In this document: in pieces, positions 8,947 to 18,124 of the stretch | How positions within the stretch are numbered: the stretch's first letter is position 1 | Layout of the letters: each line of letters opens with the position of its first letter | Assembly (NCBI GenBank): GCA_023954415.1 | Contig: JAMLIB010000001.1 | Coordinates: 390,001 to 454,000, forward strand | Direction of reading: 5' to 3' | From: Trueperaceae bacterium | GTDB lineage: Bacteria; Deinococcota; Deinococci; Deinococcales; Trueperaceae | DNA: 64,000 nucleotides | Made by a program: the position numbers and the translations under genes | The notes under the pieces: generated by a model | Database searches by the model: none | What the model saw: only the letters and a program-made list of their open reading frames with translations | Told to the model about the DNA's origin: nothing

Positions 8947-9708
8947 TCACCTTCCCGCCTCGAGCCGGGAAGCCAGCACCTCCGGGTAACCGGCCGCGAT
9001 GACGTCGGCCTGGACGGACCGCACGTCGTAGGCGACGCGGTGGTGCATCAGCAGGCCGGCCCCGTGGTCGAAGATCACGTACGACGCCAACGGGATCTGG
9101 TCCCGCGGCTGCCCCACCGCGCCGGGGTTGGCGATGGTGCGCGCCAGCGGCGGGAGGCGGTAGGTGGAGCCGCCCGACTCCTTGAACGTGACGGTGCGCC
9201 AGAGCTCCTGCGGCCCCTTCGTGACGGTGGCGAACACCTTGGGCACATGCGTGTGGCCGACGAACAGGAGCTTCTCCGTCATGAGCCCGACGTTCGCCTG
9301 GGCCGCCGTGACGGTCGACAAGTAGTCCCACTGCTGGGCCAACGCGCCGTGCGCCGCCTCGAAGCCGTGCTGCGAGTGGCGCGGCACGAGGGCGCCGAGG
9401 AAGCGCAGCGAGTCGCCGCTCAGCGTGACGAGTTGACGTTCGAGGACGTTCATCACGACGCCGGCGGCCCAATGATCGCCTCGGTCGCCGTTGACCAGCT
9501 CGAGCAGGGCGGAGTCGTGGTTGCCAAGGATGCGCACGGCGGGGTCGAGCGCGATCAGGCGTTGAACGACCTCCTCGGCGTGCGGGTAGTAGCCGACGGC
9601 GTCGCCCAGGAACACGACCTGGTCGTAGCCCTGCTTCTTGGCGTGTGAGATCACGGCTTCCAGCGCCGGAAGGTTGGCGTGGACGTCGCTGAGCACCAGG
9701 TACCGCAT
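8947..9708 (-). CDS. Calcineurin-like metallophosphoesterase
   Basis: 253 residues from the ATG at 9708. The metal-binding motifs appear in order: SDVHANLPAL, GDAVGYYP, GNHDSALL, and GHTHVPKVF followed by NPGAVGQPRD. This fits the Metallophos_2 group of phosphodiesterases/phosphatases. The substrate is not predictable. A TATCGT hexamer (9716-9721) sits 7 bases before the ATG, so the transcript is probably leaderless. Confidence 0.87.
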   Translation of the reverse strand: MRYLVLSDVHANLPALEAVISHAKKQGYDQVVFLGDAVGYYPHAEEVVQRLIALDPAVRILGNHDSALLELVNGDRGDHWAAGVVMNVLERQLVTLSGDSLRFLGALVPRHSQHGFEAAHGALAQQWDYLSTVTAAQANVGLMTEKLLFVGHTHVPKVFATVTKGPQELWRTVTFKESGGSTYRLPPLARTIANPGAVGQPRDQIPLASYVIFDHGAGLLMHHRVAYDVRSVQADVIAAGYPEVLASRLEAGR

Positions 9709-9858
9709 GAGCGCAACGATACCAGGGCGCGTAGCCGCGCCAGACGGACGCCGCGTCCGTCTGGCCGGGTGCCGCGGGGCCGGCACGGGGCGTGCGGGGC
9801 GCGCCGACCCGGACGCCCCGTGCGGCCGCGGGGCCGGGGGAACCGGCGCGCCAGCGGC

Positions 9859-9864
9859 TATACT
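9859..9864 (+). promoter_or_regulatory. -10 hexamer TATACT, leaderless start
   Basis: TATACT ends 6 bases before the GTG at 9871. It is one of the closest matches to the -10 consensus in the window. Confidence 0.6.
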
Positions 9865-9870
9865 TGCAGC

Positions 9871-10995
9871 GTGCGCCAGCCACGTCGTCTCTACCCCTCG
9901 TTAAGACGGGGTGCCGTGCTGCTGGCATGCTTGTTCGCGTTGGCCCATGCGCAGGTCTCCGTGCCGACCTTCGGTACGCGGGGCGACGTTCCCGACTCGT
10001 TGGTGAGCGCTTTCATGCCCGCCTTCAGGTCCGCGGTCGGAGCGGCGACGGGCCTGGACGTGCGCAACGGCGAGTTGATCACCCCCGGCATCGCCGGGAG
10101 CCTGGAACCGGAGTTCGCCATGTTGATAGCGGAGCTCGACCAGGCGCGCTACGCGGTGAGCGGCGAGTTGGCACGCTCAAGCGCGGCGGCCGGCGACGCT
10201 TACGCCGTGAACATGATCGTCGTCGACTCGGAGCGCGACCGCGCCACCGACCTGATCAGCCTGCCTCTCGACCCGGACGACCTCCGTACGGCGATCACCC
10301 AGCTAGCGGCCACCGTCGCGACGTTCACGAGCGCACTGGTCGACCTCCAGAGAGGCGACGCGGGGCTGTTCGTCTCGAGCGAGCCGAGCGACGCCCAGGT
10401 GTTCCTCGACGGCGTCGCGCTCGGCAGGACCAGCCACCTCGACGTGGCCATGGTGGTGCCCGGCCGCTACCAACTCGAGGTGCGCAAGGAAGGCTTCCTC
10501 CCTGACGTCCGGATGGTCGAGCTGCGCTCGGCCGACACGGCGCTCGTCCACGTCGTCCTGACGCCCATCTCCGGCGGTAGCATCCAGGTCATCGCCAACC
10601 CGCGCGCCCACGTCTTCCTCGATGGTGTGGAGGTCGGCAGGAGCCCGCTCACGATCGCCGCCCTCCCCGGCACGCACCGGCTCACGCTCACCCGTGAAGG
10701 CTTCGTGGACGACCAGCTCGACGTGCTCGTGCGCAACTACCGCGTCACGCGCGTCGATCGCGAGCTGACGCCGGCGCTGGACCCGTTGGTCTTCTGGGAG
10801 GAGCGTCGCGAGGTGCTCGTCTACATAGACGGCGCGTTGCAGTCGGGCGCCTACGCGCAGGGAGTGAGGCCCGGCCTGCGCACCTTCGAGCTACGCGAGG
10901 CCCGCGAGTCGCGCACGTACCTGCGAGCGGTCCCCGAGCACGGCGTCTACCGGCTCGACCTCGTCACGGGCGAGCTGGTGCCGGTCGGCAACTGA
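9871..10995 (+). CDS. Exported protein with two PEGA repeats
   Basis: 374 residues. The N-terminal Arg-rich stretch plus hydrophobic core ending ALAHA is a signal peptide. Residues of about 20-165 form an unrecognised domain. Two PEGA units follow, each reading roughly VFLDGVxxGR...PGxxxLxxxxxGF. PEGA repeats are beta-strand modules common in bacterial surface and envelope proteins. The GTG start is fixed by the signal peptide and the TATACT 6 bases upstream. It converges on the next gene, with 23 bases between the two stops. Confidence 0.8.
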   Translation: MRQPRRLYPSLRRGAVLLACLFALAHAQVSVPTFGTRGDVPDSLVSAFMPAFRSAVGAATGLDVRNGELITPGIAGSLEPEFAMLIAELDQARYAVSGELARSSAAAGDAYAVNMIVVDSERDRATDLISLPLDPDDLRTAITQLAATVATFTSALVDLQRGDAGLFVSSEPSDAQVFLDGVALGRTSHLDVAMVVPGRYQLEVRKEGFLPDVRMVELRSADTALVHVVLTPISGGSIQVIANPRAHVFLDGVEVGRSPLTIAALPGTHRLTLTREGFVDDQLDVLVRNYRVTRVDRELTPALDPLVFWEERREVLVYIDGALQSGAYAQGVRPGLRTFELREARESRTYLRAVPEHGVYRLDLVTGELVPVGN

Positions 10996-11018
10996 CGCCG
11001 GCTGCCCGGGGTCCTGGG

Positions 11019-12002
11019 TCAGCGGCCGCTCGACAAGGGCATGCTCAACCCGACGGAGGCGGCGTACGCCGTACCGCTCGCTACCCTCACCGCCGAGCTC
11101 ACGCCCAGGTCGCTTCCGAGGTCGACGGCCAACTCCCACGTCCCGCCCGTGAACGCCGGCGCGCTCGCGGCGGCATGCACGCGCAAGGGGCGCAGGTCGA
11201 GGCGGAACGGCTCGTAGGCCGCGTCCAGGCTGACGCGAACAGGGCCCAGGTCCTCGACGAGGCTCGCCCGCCCGCCCACCGCGACGCCGGCTCGGGAGGC
11301 GCCTACGAGCGCCACGAAGGTCCAGTCGGGCGCGCGGCCCCGCGTGAGCGTCAGTCCGACCCCGCCGCCCGCGGAGGCCGTGCCGAGGCCGGGCGGCGCG
11401 TAGCCGAGCACCACGGCGAAGAGTTCGTCGTCCCCGAGCGCCCGCAGCCAGCGTAAGCGTGCCTCCCCCCGCAGCGCGACGCCGCCGGCCAGGTAGACCT
11501 CCGGGGCGACTTCCACCACCAGATCGCGGTTCGGTCGCCACGTGACCCCGGCCTGGACGCCGAAGGCCGCGCTCGCGAGGTCGGGGCGGTCCGAGGCGGT
11601 CAAGGCCTCCTGCCGGAGCAGCCGGTCGGGGCCGAACCCGGCCACGGCGAGGCGCACGGCTACCGGACCGAGAACGCCCCGCGCGCCCAGCCGACCTTCG
11701 GCGCTGCCGTCGGTCCGCAGTGCCCCCCACGCGTCGAATACGACGTTGCCTATGGGCCCGAAGGCGCGGCTCGTGCTCAAGGCGAGGCCGATCTGCGGGG
11801 CGCCGGCGTAGCGCACGTCGAGCGTCGCCGTCCCGCCCTCGACCCGCAGCGCTTCGAACCGGACGCCGAACGAGGCGCCGGCGGGCGCGGTGGCGGGGGA
11901 GAGCGCCCCCAGCCAGAACCTGACACCCTGGGCGCCGGCGGTCGTGCAGACCAGGGTGACGAGCGTGATCAGGACCAGACGCGGACCCAGGACGTTGCGC
12001 AT
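11019..12002 (-). CDS. Exported beta-rich protein, likely outer-membrane or surface
   Basis: 327 residues from the ATG at 12002. A signal peptide ends near TAGAQG. The rest is alternating short polar and hydrophobic strands with many Gly and Arg and almost no Lys or Cys, a pattern seen in outer-membrane beta-barrels. No named family is recognised. A TAGCGT hexamer lies 5 bases before this ATG, which favours it over the ATG at 12044. The position next to a PEGA protein fits an envelope role, but that is inference. Confidence 0.6.
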   Translation of the reverse strand: MRNVLGPRLVLITLVTLVCTTAGAQGVRFWLGALSPATAPAGASFGVRFEALRVEGGTATLDVRYAGAPQIGLALSTSRAFGPIGNVVFDAWGALRTDGSAEGRLGARGVLGPVAVRLAVAGFGPDRLLRQEALTASDRPDLASAAFGVQAGVTWRPNRDLVVEVAPEVYLAGGVALRGEARLRWLRALGDDELFAVVLGYAPPGLGTASAGGGVGLTLTRGRAPDWTFVALVGASRAGVAVGGRASLVEDLGPVRVSLDAAYEPFRLDLRPLRVHAAASAPAFTGGTWELAVDLGSDLGVSSAVRVASGTAYAASVGLSMPLSSGR

Positions 12003-12099
12003 GCCAGACGCTAACCCGTCCGCGGTCGCGGCGCGTCGTCGCAAGGTGGCGCCAGCGCGCCGCGAACGGCGCCGCAGGCGGACTTTACGGTCACGGTGT

Positions 12100-12105
12100 T
12101 ACACT
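12100..12105 (+). promoter_or_regulatory. Possible promoter -10 (TACACT) for glgP
   Basis: TACACT lies about 85 bases before the glucan phosphorylase ATG. Unlike most genes here, this one would have a leader of about 75 bases. No -35 hexamer is convincing. Confidence 0.4.
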
Positions 12106-12189
12106 GCCGTCCGCCCTAGCGGCCAGCGCGCCGACCTGGCGTGCCAGGCCGCCTGCGCCACACGTGACACGAAGCGAGCAACCCTGAAC

Positions 12190-14742
12190 ATGAACATCCT
12201 CGGTCGACTGACACTCCTTCCCAGACTGCCCGAACCGCTCGCGCGCCTCGAAGAGCTCGCGCACGACCTCTACTGGAGCTGGCGCTCCGACGCCAGGCGC
12301 GTCTTCCGCCGCCTTGACGTCGGCCTCTGGGAGGCATGCGGGCACAACCCCGTCGCCATGCTCCGCGACATCGCCCAGGAGCGCCTCGACGCCGCCGCCC
12401 TAGACCCGGACTTCCTGGCCGAGTACACGGCGGTCATGGCGCGCTACGACGCCTACCTCGCGAGCAAGAGCTGGTTCGACTCCACCGTTGCCGTCGGAGC
12501 CGGCAACGACCACCTCTACGCCTACCTCTGCGCCGAGTACGGTTGGAGCGAGGCGATCGCGCTCTACTCCGGCGGCCTCGGCGTGCTGGCCGGCGACCAC
12601 ACGAAGGCGGCCTCCGACCTGGGCGTGCCGTTGGTGGCGGTCGGCCTCTACTACCCGGAAGGTTACTTCCATCAGCGGGTCGGCCCTGACGGGCGGCAAG
12701 AAGCCGTCTACCAGCGCTCGAGCCCAGCCGCCCTCCCGTTCCGACCCGCGCTCGACGCGCTCGGACGGCGCGCCGCGATAACCGTCGAGATCTTCGGACG
12801 TCAAGTGCTCGTGCAGGCGTGGGAGGTGCGCGTCGGCAAGGTCCGCGTGCTCCTACTCGACGTGGACGTCGACGGCAACGACCCCGCCGACCGCAAGCTC
12901 CTCTACCGCCTGTACGGCGGCGACCAGCGGACCCGCGTGGCCCAGGAGATGATCCTCGGCATCGGCGGGGTGCGCATGCTGAGGGCGCTCGACGTGCGGC
13001 CGACCGCCTGGCACATGAACGAGGGGCACTCGGCGTTCTCCGTCCTGGAGCGGTGCCGCGAGCTCGTCGCGGGCGGCCTGCCGTTCCCGGCGGCACGCGC
13101 GAGCGTGGCGGCGGCGACCGTGTTCACCGTCCACACCCCCATCGCCGCCGGCAACGACGCCTTCGGCTTCGACCTCGTCGATCAGGGCTTCGGGCGGTTC
13201 TTCGAGGGCCTGGGGCTGACTCAGGCCCAGTTCAACGACCTGGGCGGCGCCGACCTCGGCTGGGGACCGGTCTTCAGCATGCCGGCCCTCGCCATCCGCT
13301 TCTCGTCCGGGCGCAACGGCGTCGCGGCCCTGCACGGCGACACGAGCAGGCACATCTGGTCGCGGCTCTGGGAAGGCGTACCGGTGGCCGAGGTCCCCAT
13401 CGGACACGTGACGAACGGCGTGCACATCGCTACCTGGACGTCCCCGGAGATCATCGACCTGATAGGCGACGTCGTCGGGCCCGACTGGCGCGAGCGCACG
13501 GACGACCCGGAAGCCTGGCGCGCCTTCGAGGCGGTGCCGGCCGCGACGCTCTGGCAGGTGAGGCGCCAGATGAAGGCGCGCAGCGTGCGCTTCCTACGCA
13601 GGCGCCTCCTCAGCCAACTGAGCCGCCACGAGGCGAGCCCGACGACGCTCCACGACACGAACACGCTCTTCGACCCGGACGCGCTGACGATCGGCTTCGC
13701 CCGCCGCTTCGCCAGCTACAAGCGCGCTACGTTGATCTTCTCCGACCTCGACCGCCTCGCGGCCATCATGACGAGCGTCGAGCGCCCCGTGCAGCTCGTG
13801 TTCGCCGGCAAGGCCCACCCGGCGGACGTCGAGGGCCAGCAGCTCATCGCGCGCATCCACAACCTCTCTCACGACCAGCGCTTCCAGGGCAGGGTCCTCT
13901 TCGTCGAGGACTACGACATGGCGATCGGGCGCGCGCTGACGCGGGGCGTCGACGTGTGGCTCAACAACCCCCGCCGTCCGCTCGAGGCGTCGGGCACGAG
14001 CGGCATGAAGGCCGCCATGAACGGCGTGCTGAACCTCTCCATCCTCGACGGCTGGTGGCCGGAAGGGTTCGACGGCACCAACGGCTGGGCCATCGGCACC
14101 GGCCGGACCTACCAGGACGACGCACGCTCCGACGCCGCCGACGCCGACGCGCTCTACGACCTCCTCGAGCGCGAGGTCGTCCCGCTCTACTACCAGCGCG
14201 ACGCCCAAGGCGTCCCTGACGCCTGGATGCGGCGGTCGGCCAAGGCGATCGCGACGATCTCGCCGCGCTTCAACGCCCAGCGCATGGTCCGCGAGTACGT
14301 CGAGAGCTATTACGTCCCCGCGAGCGAACGCGGCGCCGAGCTGAGCGCCCACGGTCATCGCAAGGCCATCGAGCTGGCCGAGTGGACCAGGCATGTGCGC
14401 GAGCTGTGGCCGCAGGTGCGGTTCACCGCCGGTCCGCTCGCCGAGGCGCCGCTCCGGATCGGCGACGAGGTGCAGCTCGGCGCGGAGCTGCACCTGGGCG
14501 GCCTCGCCGCCGACGACGTGGTAGTGGAGATCGTCTACAGCCGCGAAGGCGACGCTCTCGAGGAGCGGCTGGAGCTCGTCCGGATGGAGGCGCGGGGCGA
14601 CCGCGCGCCGGACGGCACCCAGGCGTACTCGGCGCGCTTCAGGCCGAAGCTCTCCGGGAGGCTCGTCTACGGCGCGCGCGTCGTGGCCACCAACCCGCTG
14701 CTCAGCTCGCCCTTCGACGCCCACGCCATCAAGTGGGCCTGA
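12190..14742 (+). CDS. glgP: Alpha-glucan (glycogen/maltodextrin) phosphorylase
   Basis: 850 residues. An N-terminal DUF3417 segment (about 1-110, with DLYWSWRSDA) marks the bacterial type of glucan phosphorylase known from Thermus and relatives. The PLP-binding lysine is K607 in EASGTSGMKAAMNG, and the phosphate-site segment FARRFASYKR is also present. It releases glucose-1-phosphate from storage glucan. The ATG at 12190 is chosen because the family match begins there; the open frame further upstream is non-coding in character. It converges on pgl, another sugar-phosphate enzyme. Confidence 0.93.
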   Translation: MNILGRLTLLPRLPEPLARLEELAHDLYWSWRSDARRVFRRLDVGLWEACGHNPVAMLRDIAQERLDAAALDPDFLAEYTAVMARYDAYLASKSWFDSTVAVGAGNDHLYAYLCAEYGWSEAIALYSGGLGVLAGDHTKAASDLGVPLVAVGLYYPEGYFHQRVGPDGRQEAVYQRSSPAALPFRPALDALGRRAAITVEIFGRQVLVQAWEVRVGKVRVLLLDVDVDGNDPADRKLLYRLYGGDQRTRVAQEMILGIGGVRMLRALDVRPTAWHMNEGHSAFSVLERCRELVAGGLPFPAARASVAAATVFTVHTPIAAGNDAFGFDLVDQGFGRFFEGLGLTQAQFNDLGGADLGWGPVFSMPALAIRFSSGRNGVAALHGDTSRHIWSRLWEGVPVAEVPIGHVTNGVHIATWTSPEIIDLIGDVVGPDWRERTDDPEAWRAFEAVPAATLWQVRRQMKARSVRFLRRRLLSQLSRHEASPTTLHDTNTLFDPDALTIGFARRFASYKRATLIFSDLDRLAAIMTSVERPVQLVFAGKAHPADVEGQQLIARIHNLSHDQRFQGRVLFVEDYDMAIGRALTRGVDVWLNNPRRPLEASGTSGMKAAMNGVLNLSILDGWWPEGFDGTNGWAIGTGRTYQDDARSDAADADALYDLLEREVVPLYYQRDAQGVPDAWMRRSAKAIATISPRFNAQRMVREYVESYYVPASERGAELSAHGHRKAIELAEWTRHVRELWPQVRFTAGPLAEAPLRIGDEVQLGAELHLGGLAADDVVVEIVYSREGDALEERLELVRMEARGDRAPDGTQAYSARFRPKLSGRLVYGARVVATNPLLSSPFDAHAIKWA

Positions 14743-14788
14743 CCGCTAGGTAGTCCGGACAGTTCGGAGCCGCCGGCGCAGCCGCGCT

Positions 14789-15526
14789 CTAGGCGAGGTC
14801 TACGTCCGTGACGACCACGAGCCGCTCCAACGCCGTCACGGCCATGGCGGGGTGGGCGTCGACCTCGAGCGCCGCTTCGGGCGACCAGGGCGGGCCTTCC
14901 CCGACGTCGGGCGCGCCGGCTCCGAACGTCGCCGCCACGGCGGCGGCCTTGCCGGCTCCTTGCACGAGGAAGACCACCAACCGGCTCCGGCTCAGCGTCC
15001 TGGCCCCCAGGCTGAGGCGCTCCGCGACCGCCGCGCCGCTCGGGGCCGTGGTGGCTAACGCGAAGCTCCCCGCGAGGGCGGCGCCCGTGCGAGGGAAGAG
15101 GCTCGCGGTGTGGCCGTCGTCGCCCAGGCCCAGGAGGGTGACGTCGAACACGGGCTCTGGGCCGAGGGCCGCCTCCAGCGCCCCCTGGTAGGCGGCCGCC
15201 GCCGCTTCGCCGCTCGGCAGCAGGGGCCAGAGGTGGACGTTCTCCTCCGGCACGCCCACGCGGTCGACGAGCGCCTCGAGCGCGGAGCGGGCGTTGCTGT
15301 TCGCGTCGGTGACGGGCACGCGCCGCTCGTCGCCCCACACGAAGTGGACGCGCTCCCAGGGCAGGTCTACCGCCGCGAGCCGGCGGTAGAGGGGTAGGGG
15401 CGTGGAGCCGCCGGCGAGGACCAGGCTGGCGCGCCCCCGCAGCGCGACGGCCCGTCGCAGGCCGTCCACGACGAGCGGCAAGGCCGCCGCCGTCACGTCT
15501 CGCGTATGCAGCAGCTCCGCGGTCAT
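14789..15526 (-). CDS. pgl: 6-phosphogluconolactonase
   Basis: 245 residues from the ATG at 15526. The motifs LVLAGGSTPLPLYRRL, VHFVWGDERRVP and LGLGDDGHTASLFP are diagnostic of the DevB/SOL family. The enzyme hydrolyses 6-phosphogluconolactone in the oxidative pentose phosphate pathway. TATACT (15532-15537) sits 5 bases before this ATG, which argues against upstream starts. Confidence 0.92.
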   Translation of the reverse strand: MTAELLHTRDVTAAALPLVVDGLRRAVALRGRASLVLAGGSTPLPLYRRLAAVDLPWERVHFVWGDERRVPVTDANSNARSALEALVDRVGVPEENVHLWPLLPSGEAAAAAYQGALEAALGPEPVFDVTLLGLGDDGHTASLFPRTGAALAGSFALATTAPSGAAVAERLSLGARTLSRSRLVVFLVQGAGKAAAVAATFGAGAPDVGEGPPWSPEAALEVDAHPAMAVTALERLVVVTDVDLA

Positions 15527-15531
15527 GCCGG

Positions 15532-15537
15532 AGTATA
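15532..15537 (-). promoter_or_regulatory. -10 hexamer TATACT for pgl, leaderless
   Basis: On the minus strand TATACT ends 5 bases before the pgl ATG. It fixes the start and predicts a leaderless transcript. Confidence 0.55.
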
Positions 15538-15649
15538 GCCAGGCGCCCGGTGGGCACGAAGCCGCCATGGGGGCGGCGGTCTCCAGAACCGTAGGACGCC
15601 GGCCGAGCGCGGTCGCCGACGCGCCCGGCCGTGGCGCGGCCCACCGCGT

Positions 15650-15655
15650 TACACT
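15650..15655 (+). promoter_or_regulatory. -10 hexamer TACACT, leaderless start
   Basis: TACACT ends 5 bases before the ATG at 15661 of the HD-domain gene. Confidence 0.55.
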
Positions 15656-15660
15656 CCCCC

Positions 15661-16245
15661 ATGGAACCGACACGTGAAGAGGCCCTCCGCCTCATGGAGG
15701 AGTGGACGCCGTCCGAGAGCCTGCGCAAGCACATGCTCGCCGTCGAGGCGGCCGTCAGCGCTTACGCGGACAAGTACGGCGAGCCGAGCGAGCCGTGGGC
15801 CATCGCCGCCTTGCTGCACGACTTCGACTACGAGCGCTACCCGGACGTGGGGGTCGACGGGCATCCGTTCGTGGGCGTCAGGGAGCTCGAGGCGAGGGGC
15901 TACCCCCGCCTGATCCTCGACGCCATCCTAGGGCACGCGGCCGACGTCACGGGCGTCAAGCGCGAGACGTTGCTCGCGAAGGTCCTCTTCGCGTGCGACG
16001 AGCTCACCGGCCTGATAACCGCGGCCGTGCTCGTGAGGCCGGACAAGGACATCGCCGGTCTCGGCCTCGCCAGCCTGAAGAAGAAGCTCAAGGACAAGGC
16101 GTTCGCCAGGGGCGTCAACCGCGACGACGTCCGCCAAGGCGCCGAGGAGCTCGGGACCGAGCTCGACGAGCACATGCAGTTCGTGCTCGGCGCCATGCAG
16201 GCGCGGGCGGCAGAGCTCGGGCTGGACGGCTCCCTGGCCGGCTGA
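15661..16245 (+). CDS. HD-domain hydrolase
   Basis: 194 residues. H24, H53-D54 (LLHDFDYE), H92 and D113 (ACDELTG) make a complete HD metal site in the short form with an HDFDYE signature. This class is widespread and acts on phosphate esters, with substrate unknown. The gene is monocistronic, and its last bases lie 21 bases from the lepB stop on the other strand. Confidence 0.82.
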   Translation: MEPTREEALRLMEEWTPSESLRKHMLAVEAAVSAYADKYGEPSEPWAIAALLHDFDYERYPDVGVDGHPFVGVRELEARGYPRLILDAILGHAADVTGVKRETLLAKVLFACDELTGLITAAVLVRPDKDIAGLGLASLKKKLKDKAFARGVNRDDVRQGAEELGTELDEHMQFVLGAMQARAAELGLDGSLAG

Positions 16246-16266
16246 GGCTCCACGCAGGCGGGCGCT

Positions 16267-16923
16267 TCAGCGGACGGCGGTCAGCGGCCAGCGCCACCCC
16301 TCGGGTTGGAACGGCGACCGGACGTGGGCGACGACGCGCCCTCGCAGGGCGGTGAGCCTCACGGGCCCGAACTGGCGTGAGTCGCGGCTGGCGAGGGGCA
16401 GCCGGTTGTCACCGAGGAGGAAGACCGACCCGACCGGCACGCCTACGCCCGGGTGGGAGGCGTGCCCTCCGCCGGAACCGACCAGCCAGGGCTCGGCGAG
16501 CGGCTCGCCGTCCACCTCGACGCGTCCGTCGACCAGGGCCACGACTTGGCCGCCGGCAGCCACCACGCGCTTGACGAGCAGGGGTCCGCCGGCGGGCGCG
16601 GGAGCGGCATCGCGACCGCTCCCCGGGTCGGGCACGACCACGACGGTGCCGGCCCTCGTCGCTTCCGGCAGGGCGCCGAGGCCCTCCAACAGGCGCGCCA
16701 ACGGCTCTCGCACGACGAGCACGACCTCGCCGTCACCGAGCGTCGGCTCCATGCTGACGCCGTGAACTCGCATCACCGTTGCGCCCCACTGAGTGAGCCC
16801 GAAGCCCAGGAGCAGCCCGAGCGCGACCGCGAGCAGGTAGCGGCCCTTCAAGCGCGCTTCTTGCGCCCAGGTCGAACGCGAGATCAACGTCGGTGATGAC
16901 GCGAGCAGGTAGCGGCCCTTCAA
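16267..16923 (-). CDS. lepB: Signal peptidase I
   Basis: A transmembrane helix is followed by the serine motif MRVHGVSMEPTL, the lysine motif LLVKRVVA, and GDNRLPLASRDSR, which together give the Ser/Lys dyad of signal peptidase I. It removes signal peptides from exported proteins. The start is ambiguous. A TTG at 16923 overlaps the patatin stop (TTGA) and gives 218 residues. A second TTG at 16851, in an exact duplicate of that junction, gives 194 residues with S33 and K94 as the dyad. The shorter form has the normal N-terminus directly before the membrane helix. Confidence 0.88.
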   Translation of the reverse strand: MKGRYLLASSPTLISRSTWAQEARLKGRYLLAVALGLLLGFGLTQWGATVMRVHGVSMEPTLGDGEVVLVVREPLARLLEGLGALPEATRAGTVVVVPDPGSGRDAAPAPAGGPLLVKRVVAAGGQVVALVDGRVEVDGEPLAEPWLVGSGGGHASHPGVGVPVGSVFLLGDNRLPLASRDSRQFGPVRLTALRGRVVAHVRSPFQPEGWRWPLTAVR

Positions 16924-16936
16924 GCGCGCTTCTTGC
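16828..16936. repeat. 37-bp direct repeat at the patatin/lepB junction
   Basis: The 37 bases at 16828-16864 recur exactly at 16900-16936, separated by 35 unrelated bases. Each copy carries the end of patatin (KKRA plus stop) and the first codons of lepB (L/M-KGRYLLA), so the stop/start junction itself is duplicated. The net insert of 72 bases (24 codons) leaves lepB in frame. Confidence 0.9.
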
Positions 16937-17903
16937 CGCCCCTACCGATCACCCTGGCCAACGTGGTCTTGGCTACGGACGCCACGCTCGACTCGACCGC
17001 TTCGGGAGGCGCGTCGAGGGCCGGGGGCTCGACCGCCTGGCCCTGGCCGATCTCGGCGCGCACGCCTTGCCAGCCGCCGGCGGCCGCGAGCGCCAGCTCG
17101 GCGGCTCGCTCGCCCTCCCACACGATCTCCTCGAAGCTCGTGAACGACTCGATGCGGTGTTGCGGCATGGGGATGCGGATGCGCAGGTCGGCCGGGTGGA
17201 TCGTGGCGTTGATGTCGACCAGGATCGACTGCTGGATGTCCGAGGCGCGGAAGAGCATCTGGGCCATGGGGTTGCGCCGCTCCAGCTTGACGGTGGCCAC
17301 CATCCGCTCCCACCAGCTCCCCTCCTCCTCGATGGTCGTGTACACGGACTGCCTCGGCGGCGTCACGTCGGACGCGATGACGCGGTTGGCGCCGAGCCAA
17401 CCTGCGGCGTTGATGGGCAGGTTGTTGATGATGCCGCCGTCGGCGAGCGTGCGGCCGGCGATGTGCACCGGCTCGAACGCGCCCGGGAAGGAGGCGGAAG
17501 CGCGCACGGCGCTCACCAGGTCGCCCTCCGTCATCACGACCTCCTCGCCTGACTCGATGTCCGTCGCCACCACCGCCAGCGGCAGCTTCAGCTCCTCGAA
17601 GGTGGCGGGCAGGCGTTCGGCGAGGAAGCCTGCCAGGCGATCGCCTTTCATCAGGCCGGTCTTGAGGGACAGGTCGACGACGTCGGTCCAGTCCGTGACC
17701 GTGGCCAGCTCGTAGAGGTCCTCGGCGGAGGCGCCGCTGGCGTAGAGCGCCCCGAGGATCGCCCCCATCGACGTGCCGGCCACCACGTCGAACTTCGCGC
17801 CCGCGCGCTCCAGGACCCGCAGCACCCCGATGTGCGCGAAGCCGCGCGCGCCACCGCCAGACAGAACGAGCCCAACACAGATATGACGTCCAGCACGCTC
17901 CAT
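16920..17903 (-). CDS. Patatin-like phospholipase (RssA/NTE type)
   Basis: 327 residues. The oxyanion loop SGGGARGFAHIGVL, the nucleophile motif GTSMG and the DGGIINN aspartate complete the Ser-Asp dyad of the patatin family. It should act as a lipid acyl hydrolase on the cytoplasmic side. The C-terminal 80 residues are variable. The start ATG at 17903 is backed by TAGGAT (17910-17915) 6 bases upstream. It overlaps lepB (TTGA), so the two are probably co-translated. Confidence 0.9.
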   Translation of the reverse strand: MERAGRHICVGLVLSGGGARGFAHIGVLRVLERAGAKFDVVAGTSMGAILGALYASGASAEDLYELATVTDWTDVVDLSLKTGLMKGDRLAGFLAERLPATFEELKLPLAVVATDIESGEEVVMTEGDLVSAVRASASFPGAFEPVHIAGRTLADGGIINNLPINAAGWLGANRVIASDVTPPRQSVYTTIEEEGSWWERMVATVKLERRNPMAQMLFRASDIQQSILVDINATIHPADLRIRIPMPQHRIESFTSFEEIVWEGERAAELALAAAGGWQGVRAEIGQGQAVEPPALDAPPEAVESSVASVAKTTLARVIGRGGKKRA

Positions 17904-17923
17904 ATCGCGATCCTAGCATGCGT

Positions 17924-17941
17924 CGTACGGCGCGCCGTACG
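17924..17941. promoter_or_regulatory. 18-bp perfect palindrome upstream of patatin
   Basis: CGTACGGCGCGCCGTACG reads identically on both strands. It lies about 20 bases upstream of the patatin ATG, just behind its TAGGAT hexamer, where a repressor or activator could bind. Function is inferred from position only. Confidence 0.4.
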
Positions 17942-17953
17942 CAGATGAGCGGC

Positions 17954-18069
<116 letters not shown>

Positions 18070-18124
18070 CTCGAGGACGAGGTCGCGCCGGGGGGCCAAA
18101 GCCTCGCGCCGCGCCGCCGCCGGG

